DNA of 64,000 nt from Proteus penneri (lineage in GTDB: Bacteria > Pseudomonadota > Gammaproteobacteria > Enterobacterales > Enterobacteriaceae): the NCBI RefSeq assembly GCF_003144535.1, contig NZ_PHFJ01000010.1:1-64000 (forward strand), written 5' to 3'. Of this stretch, positions 1 to 9,014 are shown one piece after another. How positions within the stretch are numbered: position 1 is the first letter of the stretch; each line of letters begins with the position of its first letter. The notes beneath the pieces were generated by a model. The model made no database searches and was not told the DNA's origin. It saw only the letters and a list, made by a program, of their open reading frames with translations. A program made the translations under genes and the position numbers.

Positions 1-59
1 TTGTAGCGCCGATGGTAGTGTGGGGTCTCCCCATGTGAGAGTAGGGAACTGCCAGGCAT
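1..59 (+). rRNA. rrf: 5S ribosomal RNA, 3' part only
   Basis: The first 59 bases match the 3' half of enterobacterial 5S rRNA as I know it, including GATGGTAGTGTGGGGTCTCC and the end GGGAACTGCCAGGCAT. The 5' half lies outside the window, so the window opens at the end of an rrn operon. A strong terminator follows about 15 bases later. Confidence 0.96.
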
Positions 60-73
60 TAATTAAGACGAGA

Positions 74-100
74 AAGCCAACCCAATGGGTTGGCTTTTTT
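74..100 (+). terminator. rrn operon terminator
   Basis: An inverted repeat (arm AGCCAACCC, short AAT loop, arm GGGTTGGCT) is followed directly by a T run. It lies just after the 5S 3' end. Confidence 0.9.
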
Positions 101-171
101 GCGTTTGGGGGTTTTTAAATCTCAAAAAATGAGCCATTTATTCTATATTTAGGTTGTTAATAAGATAATTG

Positions 172-708
172 CTAAATAATACCTTGGCTCCAACGAGAAA
201 ATTGCTCAATTCCCATTCGATTTAATATATAACGAAACCAAACACTGTAATTTTGTGCATTCTCTTCAATATCTTGATAAAGAGAATCGAGGGAGATCCA
301 GCGGTAATTCATCACTTCATCTGGATTACTCTGGGGTAATTCGTTACTAAATCCAAGAAATAGATGATCAAACTCATGTTCTATAAGATCATCAGTCACT
401 TTTTCGTTATACAGAATAGTTCCAATAGATTGCATATCACATTTCATGCCTAATTCTTCATTTAAACGACGATTAATAGCATCTGAAAGTAATTCGTTTG
501 GAAGAGGGTGACTACAACATGTATTTGCCCATAAACCACCGGAGTGGTATTTGGATATTGCACGTTGTTGAATAAGTAATTGCTTTTTTGAATTAAAAAT
601 AAATATTGAGAAGGCTCGATGTAAGGCGCCTACAATATGAGCTTCAAGCTTTGGCATCGTTCCCAGCTCATTATCATTTTTATCTACGAGAATAACAGCG
701 TCTTCCAC
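172..708 (-). CDS. idi: Isopentenyl-diphosphate delta-isomerase, type I
   Basis: Cytoplasmic Nudix-fold enzyme that interconverts isopentenyl and dimethylallyl diphosphate for isoprenoid and quinone side-chain synthesis. The 178 residues are close to the E. coli length (182). The active-site segment WANTCCSHP puts the catalytic cysteine at about residue 65. The second catalytic site is in HEFDH (Glu at about 112), and RRLNEELG is the Nudix-like metal-binding helix. The start codon is GTG, preceded by AGGTGA at good spacing. The gene stands alone, converging on the rrn operon and diverging from gldA. Type I enzymes are metal-dependent, unlike the flavin-dependent type II. Confidence 0.93.
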   Translation of the reverse strand: MEDAVILVDKNDNELGTMPKLEAHIVGALHRAFSIFIFNSKKQLLIQQRAISKYHSGGLWANTCCSHPLPNELLSDAINRRLNEELGMKCDMQSIGTILYNEKVTDDLIEHEFDHLFLGFSNELPQSNPDEVMNYRWISLDSLYQDIEENAQNYSVWFRYILNRMGIEQFSRWSQGII

Positions 709-1027
709 AAGAAATCACCTTAATAAAATAATATATTGTTATATCGTGAATATAGCATGACTGTATATCAAATAACGATTCATTGTGTTGTTCTTTTTAT
801 GGCATCACCGTGATGATGCCTTTATTATCGTAATAAATACGTAGATAATCTGTTTTTCAAAAAATATAAAATAACTATTTGTTTTATATAAATTAAAAAT
901 AATTAACAAAAATGATTTAGATAATGATTATTAGAGAGTTTACTAGATTCATATTATGATGAGAGGTAATATGAAATACTAATTCTGCTATTGTGTGTAG
1001 CAAAATCTAAAATAAAGGAATTTAGTT
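709..1027. promoter_or_regulatory. Divergent idi/gldA intergenic region
   Basis: This AT-rich stretch separates divergent idi and gldA and must hold both promoters. A hairpin with arms GGCATCA/TGATGCC lies at 801-820 and is followed by TTTATT. A Fur-like sequence, AGATAATGATTATTA (919-933), matches 12 of the 14 arm positions of the 7-1-7 model. AAAGGA is the gldA ribosome binding site. I see no gene here. Confidence 0.5.
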
Positions 1028-2131
1028 ATGTCATCTATATTACCTCGCTCTGTAACCTCACCAAAAAAATTCTTTATTGGTAGCCAATTACTGTCTTCTG
1101 TCGGTAAATATGTAAAAGATTTTGGTGATAACGCATTTATTATTAGTGATGAGTTTTTTTTAGAAAAAGTAACTAAAGAAGCCATTCCTTCTCTAAAAGA
1201 AAATAACATTGTTTCACTAGTTGAAAAATTTAATTACGAATGTACTGAGGCAGAAGTTAATCGCCTCGGTAAAATTGCGGTTGAAAATAAAGCGAACGTG
1301 ATTATTGGTATTGGGGGAGGTAAGACATTAGATGTGTCTAAAGCCGTTGCTTATTATCAGCACATTCCTGTTATTTTATTCCCAACTATCGCTTCAACTG
1401 ACGCGCCTTGTACTGCATTGTCTGTGTTATACAAAGAAAATGGTGAGTTTGATAAATATTTATTCTTGCCACAAAACCCGGACGTTGTTATTGCAGATAC
1501 CGCTATTATTGCATCTGCCCCACAACGCTTTTTCTCAGCAGGTGTTGGTGATGCTCTAGCGACTTACTTTGAAGCTCGTGCTTGCTATCAAGCAGACGGC
1601 TTAAATTTGGTCAATCAACGTCCATCACGTACAGGTCTTGGCTTAGCACAGCTTTGCTTTGAAATGTTAAGTGAAAACATTGATAAAGCAATGGACGCTA
1701 TTCGCCATAAAATTACCACTCCTGCATTAGAGCAAACTATTGAAGCAACAATCTACCTGAGTGGTGTTGGTGCTGAAGCCGGTGGCTTAGCTGCTGCTCA
1801 TGCAGTAAATAATGGTATGTCAGCGGTTGAGTCTTTACACCGTGTTCAACATGGTGAAAAAGTAGTATTCGGTTTATTAACTCAATTAGTGTTAGAAAAT
1901 GCACCACAAGAAGAAATTGATGAAGTGATCCGTATTATTAAAGCGGCAGAATTACCACTGACACTTGAAGATATGGGTATGAAAGAATTTATTGAAAGCG
2001 AATGGCGTACTGTGGCGAAAATTGCCTGTGCTGAAGGTGATACCATGGGCAATATGCCAATGAAAGTTACTGAAGATGATGTTTATAACGCAATGATCGC
2101 GGCTAACGCATTAGCTCATCGCTATAAATAA
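1028..2131 (+). CDS. gldA: Glycerol dehydrogenase, NAD+ dependent
   Basis: Oxidizes glycerol to dihydroxyacetone with NAD+ in the cytoplasm (iron-type dehydrogenase superfamily, zinc-containing GldA branch). The 367 residues equal the E. coli GldA length. The nucleotide-binding loop GIGGGKT is at about 94-100. The three expected zinc ligands are visible: Asp in GVGDALATY (about 175), His in AAAHAVNNG (about 258) and His in HRVQHGEK (about 275). An AAAGGA ribosome binding site precedes the ATG, and a bidirectional terminator shared with metA follows. A Fur-like sequence lies upstream, but control by iron is only a guess. Confidence 0.93.
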   Translation: MSSILPRSVTSPKKFFIGSQLLSSVGKYVKDFGDNAFIISDEFFLEKVTKEAIPSLKENNIVSLVEKFNYECTEAEVNRLGKIAVENKANVIIGIGGGKTLDVSKAVAYYQHIPVILFPTIASTDAPCTALSVLYKENGEFDKYLFLPQNPDVVIADTAIIASAPQRFFSAGVGDALATYFEARACYQADGLNLVNQRPSRTGLGLAQLCFEMLSENIDKAMDAIRHKITTPALEQTIEATIYLSGVGAEAGGLAAAHAVNNGMSAVESLHRVQHGEKVVFGLLTQLVLENAPQEEIDEVIRIIKAAELPLTLEDMGMKEFIESEWRTVAKIACAEGDTMGNMPMKVTEDDVYNAMIAANALAHRYK

Positions 2132-2157
2132 TTCTTAGCTTGGCAAATGATTATCTT

Positions 2158-2186
2158 AAAACCCCAAATTTATTTTGGGGTTTTTC
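2158..2186. terminator. Bidirectional terminator between gldA and metA
   Basis: A stem with arms AACCCCAAA and TTTGGGGTT around a short AT loop, with T runs on both strands, between convergent genes. Confidence 0.88.
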
Positions 2187-2187
2187 T

Positions 2188-3117
2188 TTAATCCAAGGTT
2201 GGATTCATGTGGGCAAGATCGAATGGTGTTATCTGATAAACATAGTAATTCAACCAATTTGCAAACAATAAATGCCCATGACTACGCCAAGAAGCGATAG
2301 GTTTTTTGCTTGGATCATTATTAGGAAAATAATTTTCTGGTAATTGAGGATCTAGCCCTGCTTTAACATCACGATGATATTCATCTGCTAGTGTATTGGG
2401 ATCGTATTCTGGGTGCCCAGTTGCAAAGACAACTCTTTTATCTTTTGATGCAAACAAATAAGCGCCAGCTTCTTCTGAAGTCGCGAGGATCTCTAAATCA
2501 GTATTATTTTGAATAAGGTCGATAGGAAAACCTGCATAACGAGAATGTGGCGCAAAGAAAGTTTCATCAAATCCGCGAGTTAACAGTGAAAATGGTGAGC
2601 AAGTGTTATGATTATATACGCCTGAAATTTTTTGTTCTAGCGTGTATTTAGGCAGGCCGTATAAGATATTCAATCCAGCTTGAGCCGCCCAGCAAATAAA
2701 GAGTGTAGAAGTGACATGCTCTTTAGCCCATGTAATTACTTCTTTTATTTCATTCCAATAAGCCACATCTTTAAATTCGACTAGCCCTAATGGTGCGCCA
2801 GTGACGATAAGTCCATCGAAATTTTGTTCTTTAATTTGGTCAAAATCGCAGTAGAAAGTATCGAGATGCTCTACTGGGGTATTTTTAGGTATACGAGAGT
2901 CAATACGTAATAATTGAATATCAATTTGAAGAGGGCTATTAGAAAGTAATCGCAGAAATTGATTTTCTGTTTCTATTTTCTTTGGCATTAAATTAAGGAT
3001 AAGCACTTTTAAAGGGCGAATATCTTGAATACTCGCTCTACTGGATGTCATAACAAAGACATTCTCTTTTTGTAAACAACTGACTGCGGGTAGCTCATCG
3101 GGTACTCTAATTGGCAT
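2188..3117 (-). CDS. metA: Homoserine O-succinyltransferase
   Basis: Activates homoserine with succinyl-CoA, the first committed step of methionine synthesis. With the start at [12 protein letters not shown] the protein has 309 residues, exactly the E. coli MetA length. Catalytic residues fall at E. coli numbering: Lys47 (LMPKK), Cys142 (FICWAAQAG), His235 and Glu237 (GHPEYD). The reading frame extends 7 codons further up to 3138. I prefer the internal ATG because AGAGG lies just before it and because the upstream ATG overlaps the MetJ operator. Predicted MetJ repression and MetR activation are described separately. Confidence 0.95.
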   Translation of the reverse strand: MPIRVPDELPAVSCLQKENVFVMTSSRASIQDIRPLKVLILNLMPKKIETENQFLRLLSNSPLQIDIQLLRIDSRIPKNTPVEHLDTFYCDFDQIKEQNFDGLIVTGAPLGLVEFKDVAYWNEIKEVITWAKEHVTSTLFICWAAQAGLNILYGLPKYTLEQKISGVYNHNTCSPFSLLTRGFDETFFAPHSRYAGFPIDLIQNNTDLEILATSEEAGAYLFASKDKRVVFATGHPEYDPNTLADEYHRDVKAGLDPQLPENYFPNNDPSKKPIASWRSHGHLLFANWLNYYVYQITPFDLAHMNPTLD

Positions 3118-3132
3118 TTTAATAACCTCTAA

Positions 3133-3186
3133 AAACATCTAGACATCTAGAAGCCCAAATTTAGCTAATAACCTTTTGAATGTCGA
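3133..3186 (-). promoter_or_regulatory. metA promoter with MetJ operator
   Basis: Two adjacent 8-mers on the plus strand, AAACATCT (3133-3140) and AGACATCT (3141-3148), match the MetJ consensus AGACGTCT at 6/8 and 7/8. Tandem met boxes are how MetJ binds. Read on the minus strand, TCGACA (3186-3181) and TAAATT (3163-3158) are 17 bases apart. This places transcription start at the edge of the operator. The promoter is inferred. Confidence 0.75.
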
Positions 3187-3203
3187 GGTCTTCATGTTGT
3201 ATA

Positions 3204-3216
3204 TGAAGAATATTCA
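3204..3216. promoter_or_regulatory. MetR box upstream of metA
   Basis: TGAAGAATATTCA is a perfect TGAA-N5-TTCA MetR site, and the symmetry extends to TATGAA-N5-TTCATA. It lies just upstream of the inferred metA -35 element, a position suited to an activator. MetR activation of metA is known in E. coli. Confidence 0.75.
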
Positions 3217-3455
3217 TATAAGAAAAAGCTATATAGCCAAAATTATCAAACATTAACATTCCTTTTCTCTGTCTATTATCGATCTCTTCCAGAGCTCTCG
3301 AATTATTTTGTAATTCTGATTTTTGTACAATAAAAAAACAACGATGTAATCACATTGTTAAAAATTATTTAAATAAAAATGGAATTCATTTTTGATTTTT
3401 GTAAAAACTGCATTAATCTTAATCAGGTGTGTAAACGCTTTTAGGGGAATGCAGA
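3217..3455 (+). promoter_or_regulatory. aceB upstream region and promoter
   Basis: This is AT-rich noncoding DNA. A possible promoter is TTGATT (3392-3397), a 16-base spacer and TAATCT (3414-3419). Just upstream, an inverted repeat AAAATG-N5-CATTTT (3376-3392) contains a TGGAA half-site. That would suit an IclR-type operator, but the match to the E. coli consensus is partial. GGGGAA serves as the aceB ribosome binding site. Confidence 0.45.
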
Positions 3456-5048
3456 ATGTCACAATCGTTAACTAAAGAAGAATTAAATTTTACGCAATCT
3501 TTTGGTAAACAGGAAAAAGAGATATTAAATCATGATGTTAAGTTATTTTTGGCTGACTTATTAAATCATTTTTCAGATAGACGTCATACTTTATTAGCTG
3601 AAAGAGATAACTGGAAAAACAGAGTTGATAATGGTGAACTTCCTAATTTTATTTCGGAATCAGATTCCATTATAAACTCAGAATGGAAAGTTAATCCCAT
3701 ACCTAAAGATCTTCAAGACCGTCGTGTTGAAATAACAGGGCCCGTTGATCGCAAAATGGTTATCAATGCATTAAATGCCAATGTAAAAGTCTTTATGGCG
3801 GACTTTGAAGATTCCTTAGCACCTACATGGGACAAAGTGATTGATGGTCAAATTAATCTGCGTGATGCCGTTAAAGGCACTATTTCTTATACCAATGAAC
3901 AAGGTAAATGTTATCAACTTAAAGCGTCACCGGCAGTATTGATTGCCAGAGTAAGAGGACTCCACCTGCCCGAGAAGCATGTGCTATGGAAAGGGGAGCC
4001 TATTGCAGGGGGATTATTTGATTTTGCTTTGTATTTTTACCATAACCACAAAGCCCTATTAGAAAAAGGGAGTGGCCCTTATTTTTACATTCCTAAATTG
4101 CAAACATGGCAAGAGGCTAAATGGTGGAGCGATGTTTTTCATTTCACTGAAAAGCGCTTTGGTTTAGCAATAGGAACCATTAAAGCCACGGTATTAATTG
4201 AAACTTTACCCGCTGTTTTCCAAATGGAAGAAATTCTCTTTCATATGAAAGAGCATATCGTTGGACTTAACTGTGGTCGTTGGGATTATATTTTTAGTTA
4301 TATCAAGACATTAAAAAATTATCCTGATCGTGTCTTACCTGATAGACAGGGGATCATGATGACTCAACCTTTCTTAAGTGCTTATTCGCGTTTACTGATC
4401 CAGACTTGCCATAAGCGAGGTGCTTTTGCTATGGGCGGAATGTCGGCGTTTATTCCAAGTCGAGATCCTGAGCAAAACGGCATTATTTTGAAAAAAGTAT
4501 TTGATGATAAAGAACTTGAAGCAACAAATGGCCATGATGGCACTTGGATTGCTCATCCAGGCCTTGCTGAAACGGTATTATCTGCTTTTGATGCGGTATT
4601 GGGGGCTCGCTCTAATCAGCTCGATGTGCAACGTAATGAAAAAATAACGGCAGAAATGTTATTAGCACCTTGTACAGGTGAACGTACAGAAAAGGGCATG
4701 AGAGCTAATATTCGTGTTGCCGTGCAATATATCGAAGCGTGGATTTCGGGTAATGGTTGCGTACCTATCTATGGATTAATGGAAGATGCCGCAACGGCAG
4801 AAATATCGCGTACTTCTATTTGGCAATGGATCCGCCATCAAAAAACACTGTCTGATGGGCAAATTGTGACTAAAGATCTCTTTCGTAACATGTTGAAAGA
4901 AGAGCTTGAGGTGATACGCCAAGAAGTCGGTGATACTCGTTTTGAAGAAGGGCGTTTTAAAGAAGCGGCTTCTTTAATGGATAAGATCACAACCCAAGAT
5001 GAATTAGTCGATTTTCTGACTTTACCGGGTTACCAACTTTTAAATTAA
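3456..5048 (+). CDS. aceB: Malate synthase A
   Basis: Condenses glyoxylate with acetyl-CoA to malate, the second step of the glyoxylate shunt, in the cytoplasm. The 530 residues compare with 533 in E. coli. Family segments are visible in order: FMADFEDSLAPTW near 115, ARVRGLHLPEKH near 165, LNCGRWDYIFSYIK near 270 and GHDGTWIAHPGL near 360. It is first in aceBAK and is followed after 69 bases by aceA. The gap holds a small hairpin, ATACGT-N4-ACGTAT (5054-5069), of unknown role. IclR (encoded at 11177-12013) is the expected repressor by family knowledge. Confidence 0.96.
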   Translation: MSQSLTKEELNFTQSFGKQEKEILNHDVKLFLADLLNHFSDRRHTLLAERDNWKNRVDNGELPNFISESDSIINSEWKVNPIPKDLQDRRVEITGPVDRKMVINALNANVKVFMADFEDSLAPTWDKVIDGQINLRDAVKGTISYTNEQGKCYQLKASPAVLIARVRGLHLPEKHVLWKGEPIAGGLFDFALYFYHNHKALLEKGSGPYFYIPKLQTWQEAKWWSDVFHFTEKRFGLAIGTIKATVLIETLPAVFQMEEILFHMKEHIVGLNCGRWDYIFSYIKTLKNYPDRVLPDRQGIMMTQPFLSAYSRLLIQTCHKRGAFAMGGMSAFIPSRDPEQNGIILKKVFDDKELEATNGHDGTWIAHPGLAETVLSAFDAVLGARSNQLDVQRNEKITAEMLLAPCTGERTEKGMRANIRVAVQYIEAWISGNGCVPIYGLMEDAATAEISRTSIWQWIRHQKTLSDGQIVTKDLFRNMLKEELEVIRQEVGDTRFEEGRFKEAASLMDKITTQDELVDFLTLPGYQLLN

Positions 5049-5117
5049 AAAAGATACGTCACAACGTATTTATAAACTGCAAACATCATCACTACCGTAT
5101 TTATAGGAGCTGTTTTT

Positions 5118-6425
5118 ATGACTATTAGTAGATCAGAGCAAATCGCCCAATTAGAGAAAGAGTGGGAACAACCCCGCTGGAAAGGTATTACCCGTCCTTA
5201 TAGCGCTGAAGATGTTATTAAATTAAGAGGTTCGGTTAACCCAGAACATACCTTAGCACGACGTGGCGCTCAAAGGCTTTGGTCATCATTAAATGGAAAA
5301 TCGAAGAAAGGCTATGTTAATGCATTGGGTGCTTTAACGGGTGGGCAAGCATTGCAACAAGCAAAAGCAGGATTAGAAGCTGTTTATCTTTCAGGGTGGC
5401 AAGTCGCTGCTGATGCAAACACGGCTGCAAGCATGTACCCTGATCAGTCGCTATATCCAGTTGATTCTGTTCCTAATGTTGTCCAACGTATTAATAATAC
5501 CTTTAGACGGGCAGATCAAATTCAGTGGTCAAATGGCATTGGTCCTCAACATAAAGATTATATTGATTTTTTCCTTCCTATTGTGGCTGATGCGGAAGCT
5601 GGCTTTGGTGGCGTATTAAATGCCTTTGAATTAATGAAGGCGATGATTGAAGCGGGAGCGGCAGGTGTTCACTTTGAAGATCAGTTAGCCGCAGTAAAAA
5701 AATGCGGCCATATGGGGGGGAAAGTATTAGTTCCAACCCAAGAAGCTGTCCAAAAGCTTGTTGCCGCTCGTTTAGCCGCTGATGTGTCTGATGTGCCTAC
5801 ATTACTTGTTGCAAGAACGGATGCCGATGCCGCCGATCTCTTAACTTCAGACTGCGATCCTTATGATAGTTCGTTCTTAACTGGAGAACGCACACCTGAA
5901 GGTTTTTTCTGTACTCATGCTGGTATTGATCAAGCCATTAGCCGAGGGCTTGCTTATGCGCCTTATGCCGATCTGGTGTGGTGTGAAACATCGCTACCTG
6001 ATCTGAAAATGGCAGCTAAGTTTGCTGAAGCTATTCACGATAAATATCCTGGAAAAATGCTGGCTTATAACTGTTCTCCTTCTTTTAACTGGAAAAAGAA
6101 TCTTGATGATCGCACGATTGCGCATTTCCAAGATGAGCTTTCTGCAATGGGATATAAATTCCAATTTATTACTTTAGCGGGCATTCATAGCATGTGGTTT
6201 AACATGTTTGATTTAGCACATGACTACGCTAAAGGTGAGGGTATGAAGCATTACGTTGAAAAAGTACAAGAAAAAGAATTTGCTGCACTTAATCAAGGCT
6301 ATACCTTCTCATCACATCAACAAGAGGTGGGAACAGGGTATTTTGATAAAGTCACGACGATTATTCAAGGTGGTATGTCTTCAGTGACGGCACTAACAGG
6401 CTCAACAGAAGAGCAGCAATTCTAA
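5118..6425 (+). CDS. aceA: Isocitrate lyase
   Basis: Splits isocitrate into glyoxylate and succinate, bypassing the decarboxylating TCA steps during growth on acetate or fatty acids. At 435 residues it is one longer than E. coli AceA. The signature [11 protein letters not shown] carries the active-site Cys at about 196, and metal-binding acidic residues are in [16 protein letters not shown] precedes the ATG. A terminator-like hairpin lies between this gene and aceK, so upstream genes should be expressed more than aceK. Confidence 0.97.
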   Translation: MTISRSEQIAQLEKEWEQPRWKGITRPYSAEDVIKLRGSVNPEHTLARRGAQRLWSSLNGKSKKGYVNALGALTGGQALQQAKAGLEAVYLSGWQVAADANTAASMYPDQSLYPVDSVPNVVQRINNTFRRADQIQWSNGIGPQHKDYIDFFLPIVADAEAGFGGVLNAFELMKAMIEAGAAGVHFEDQLAAVKKCGHMGGKVLVPTQEAVQKLVAARLAADVSDVPTLLVARTDADAADLLTSDCDPYDSSFLTGERTPEGFFCTHAGIDQAISRGLAYAPYADLVWCETSLPDLKMAAKFAEAIHDKYPGKMLAYNCSPSFNWKKNLDDRTIAHFQDELSAMGYKFQFITLAGIHSMWFNMFDLAHDYAKGEGMKHYVEKVQEKEFAALNQGYTFSSHQQEVGTGYFDKVTTIIQGGMSSVTALTGSTEEQQF

Positions 6426-6466
6426 AGATCCAAAAATATTATTATCTGTTTTTGTGGTGATAATTC

Positions 6467-6489
6467 AGGAGCAGGATGCTCCTCTTTTT
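6467..6489 (+). terminator. Intrinsic terminator-like hairpin between aceA and aceK
   Basis: A perfect 7-bp stem AGGAGCA-GGA-TGCTCCT is followed by CTTTTT. It ends about 12 bases before the preferred aceK start. It could end part of the transcription inside the operon. Confidence 0.75.
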
Positions 6490-6501
6490 CGTGAGGTTGC
6501 T

Positions 6502-8205
6502 ATGACGCCAGAAGATTTAATTGCTCAAACAATTTTACAAGGCTTTGATGCTCAATATGGTCGTTTCCTTGAGATAACGTCAGGAGCTCAATATCGTTTT
6601 GAGCAAGCGGATTGGCATGGTGTGCAAATCGCGATGAAAGAGCGCATCCGTTTATATGATAATCATGTTGGATTAGTGGTAGAGCAACTTAAATGTATTC
6701 GACATGACATTGATAAAGATAGTCTTTTTCTACAAAAGGTGAAAGAGAACTATACGCAATTATTGCCCAATTACCCTCGATTTGAGATTGCAGAGAGTTT
6801 TTTTAATTCTGTTTATTGTCGTCTGTTTTACCATCGTGAATTGAATAAAAAAAACCTCTTTGTTTTTTCATCACAGCCAGCTTATCGCTTTACACAAGCG
6901 CCTCGACCGTTATCAAAGCAGTTTGTTATTCAAAGTGATTTATCCGCATTACTGCAAGATATTTTATCACGCTTACCTTTACGATTGCCGTGGCAAAATA
7001 AGCAACGCGATATTCACTCTATTTGTAATGTACTTACCGCTCAGTTCTCTTCGGAACAATTACAGAGCGCAGTATTTCATATCGCAAATGAACTCTTTTA
7101 TCGCAATAAAGCTGCTTGGCTGATAGGTAAAATTGTTATTGATAATCAATATATTCCGTTTCTATTACCTATTCATAATATTGAACAACAATTGTTGATT
7201 GATACTTGTTTGATAACCGCAGATGAAGCCAGTATTGTCTTTGGTTTTGCCCGTTCTTATTTTATGGTTTATGCGCCATTTCCTGCGGCATTAGTCGCAT
7301 GGTTAAGAGATATATTACCGAGCAAATCTATTGCTGAGCTTTATATGTCGATAGGGTGTCAAAAACACGGTAAAACAGAATACTATCGTGAATACCTTGC
7401 CTTTATGAATTTTTCATCAGAGCAATTTATTGAAGCTTCTGGTGTAAAGGGTATGGTGATGTTGGTATTTACATTACCAACTTATGATCGTGTTTTTAAA
7501 GTGATCAAAGATAAGTTTGCACCACAAAAAACGATCACGGCGGAGCGTGTAAAAGAATGCTATCAATTGGTTAAAGAGCACGATCGTGTTGGACGAATGG
7601 CAGATACCCAAGAGTTTGAGAATTTTATAATCGAGAAGAAAAGAATTAGCCCTGAGTTAATGGCTGTCTTTGAACAGGAGATCCCCAATAAATTGGAAGA
7701 TCTAGGTGATAAGCTACTGATCCGCCATCTTTATATGGAACGGAGGATGATACCACTCAATATCTATATGGAGCAGTGCGATGATAATCAACTTAAGGCT
7801 GTTGTTGAAGATTATGGACAAGCGTTGAAAGAGCTTATTGCTGCGAATATTTTTCCCGGTGATATGCTGTTTAAAAACTTTGGTGTGACTCGACATCATC
7901 GTGTGATTTTCTATGACTATGATGAAATTAGTTATATGACAGATATGAATTTTCGTGCGATCCCTCCTGCTCGTTACCCTGAAGATGAATTAGCGAGCGA
8001 GCCTTGGTATAGCGTTGCACTCAATGATGTATTCCCTGAAGAATTTCGCTATTTTTTATGTAGTGATAAACAAGTCTGTCGCTATTTTGAAACTCAACAT
8101 CGTGATCTTTTATCACCAGAATATTGGCAACAACAACAGCAAAGAATTAAAGAAGGGTATATTGAAGATGTTTACGCCTATTCCCAAACTAAGCGATTTA
8201 GTTAA
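6502..8205 (+). CDS. aceK: Isocitrate dehydrogenase kinase/phosphatase
   Basis: Phosphorylates and dephosphorylates isocitrate dehydrogenase, directing isocitrate to the TCA cycle or the glyoxylate shunt. The start [20 protein letters not shown] aligns with E. coli AceK (starting [15 protein letters not shown]) and has GTGAGG six bases upstream, giving 567 residues (E. coli 578). An upstream in-frame GTG at 6454 would add 16 residues, but it would place the intercistronic hairpin inside the coding sequence. The N-terminal regulatory half is followed by a kinase-like fold; [15 protein letters not shown] near 485 is a conserved metal-binding region. Confidence 0.94.
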   Translation: MTPEDLIAQTILQGFDAQYGRFLEITSGAQYRFEQADWHGVQIAMKERIRLYDNHVGLVVEQLKCIRHDIDKDSLFLQKVKENYTQLLPNYPRFEIAESFFNSVYCRLFYHRELNKKNLFVFSSQPAYRFTQAPRPLSKQFVIQSDLSALLQDILSRLPLRLPWQNKQRDIHSICNVLTAQFSSEQLQSAVFHIANELFYRNKAAWLIGKIVIDNQYIPFLLPIHNIEQQLLIDTCLITADEASIVFGFARSYFMVYAPFPAALVAWLRDILPSKSIAELYMSIGCQKHGKTEYYREYLAFMNFSSEQFIEASGVKGMVMLVFTLPTYDRVFKVIKDKFAPQKTITAERVKECYQLVKEHDRVGRMADTQEFENFIIEKKRISPELMAVFEQEIPNKLEDLGDKLLIRHLYMERRMIPLNIYMEQCDDNQLKAVVEDYGQALKELIAANIFPGDMLFKNFGVTRHHRVIFYDYDEISYMTDMNFRAIPPARYPEDELASEPWYSVALNDVFPEEFRYFLCSDKQVCRYFETQHRDLLSPEYWQQQQQRIKEGYIEDVYAYSQTKRFS

Positions 8206-8232
8206 TAAATTGTCCTAGGAAAACATAAAAAT

Positions 8233-8262
8233 AAAGATAGGTATAAGGGGATACCTATCTTT
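8233..8262. terminator. Bidirectional terminator between aceK and eda
   Basis: A perfect 12-bp stem, AAAGATAGGTAT and ATACCTATCTTT around AAGGGG, lies between convergent genes. Confidence 0.88.
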
Positions 8263-8294
8263 ATTGGATAAAACCTATTTTTGTATTGAGATAA

Positions 8295-8939
8295 TCAGCG
8301 TTGAGCGCCCGCAACGGCTTCTTTAGCTAATTCAGTAATACGCTGGAAATCACCTGCTTTCACCGCATCATTAGGCACTAACCAAGAACCCCCAATACAA
8401 AGCACGCTCTCAAGTGCAAGGTAATTACGATAGTTTTCTGGCGAGATGCCACCAGTTGGGCAGAAGCGAATTGTTGAGAATGGTCCTGCAATTGCTTTTA
8501 AAGCCTTTACCCCACCATTCGCTTCTGCTGGGAAAAATTTAAATTCATTTAAGCCATAACTCATACCAAGCATTAGCTCAGAAACTGTTGAGATACCCGG
8601 AATTAAAGGGATTGTTCCAGCCACCGCCGCTTTGAGTAGCGCTTCTGTTAACCCTGGGCTAATAGCAAATTGAGCGCCTGCTTCAGTAACTTGTGCTAAC
8701 TGTTGTGGATTAATCACGGTTCCTGCACCCACAATGGCTTCTGGGACTTCTTTCGCAATACGTCGAATAGCTTCAATCGCGCAATCTGTACGTAATGTGA
8801 CTTCTAAAACTTTTACACCACCGGCGACTAATGCTTTTGCAACAGGGACTGCATCATCAATATGGTTGATAACAATAACAGGAACAACAGGCCCTGATTT
8901 TAGTACAGACTCTGCACTTGTATTCCAATGATTCATCAT
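8295..8939 (-). CDS. eda: KDPG/KHG aldolase
   Basis: Cleaves 2-keto-3-deoxy-6-phosphogluconate into pyruvate and glyceraldehyde-3-phosphate, the last Entner-Doudoroff step. The 214 residues compare with 213 in E. coli. Schiff-base Lys is in [12 protein letters not shown] (about 134) and the catalytic Glu is in VLEVTLR (about 46). AGGA precedes the ATG at 8939; an ATG one codon later is also possible. It lies 75 bases downstream of edd on the same strand, so the two form an operon. The GntR-type operators upstream of edd are the predicted control. Confidence 0.95.
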   Translation of the reverse strand: MMNHWNTSAESVLKSGPVVPVIVINHIDDAVPVAKALVAGGVKVLEVTLRTDCAIEAIRRIAKEVPEAIVGAGTVINPQQLAQVTEAGAQFAISPGLTEALLKAAVAGTIPLIPGISTVSELMLGMSYGLNEFKFFPAEANGGVKALKAIAGPFSTIRFCPTGGISPENYRNYLALESVLCIGGSWLVPNDAVKAGDFQRITELAKEAVAGAQR

Positions 8940-9014
8940 TTGTATTTCCTAATTAGAAAATGGTGAGCAAATGAATTAAATCTGCTCCTCGTTAGGCATT
9001 AAAACTTGTTGCCA

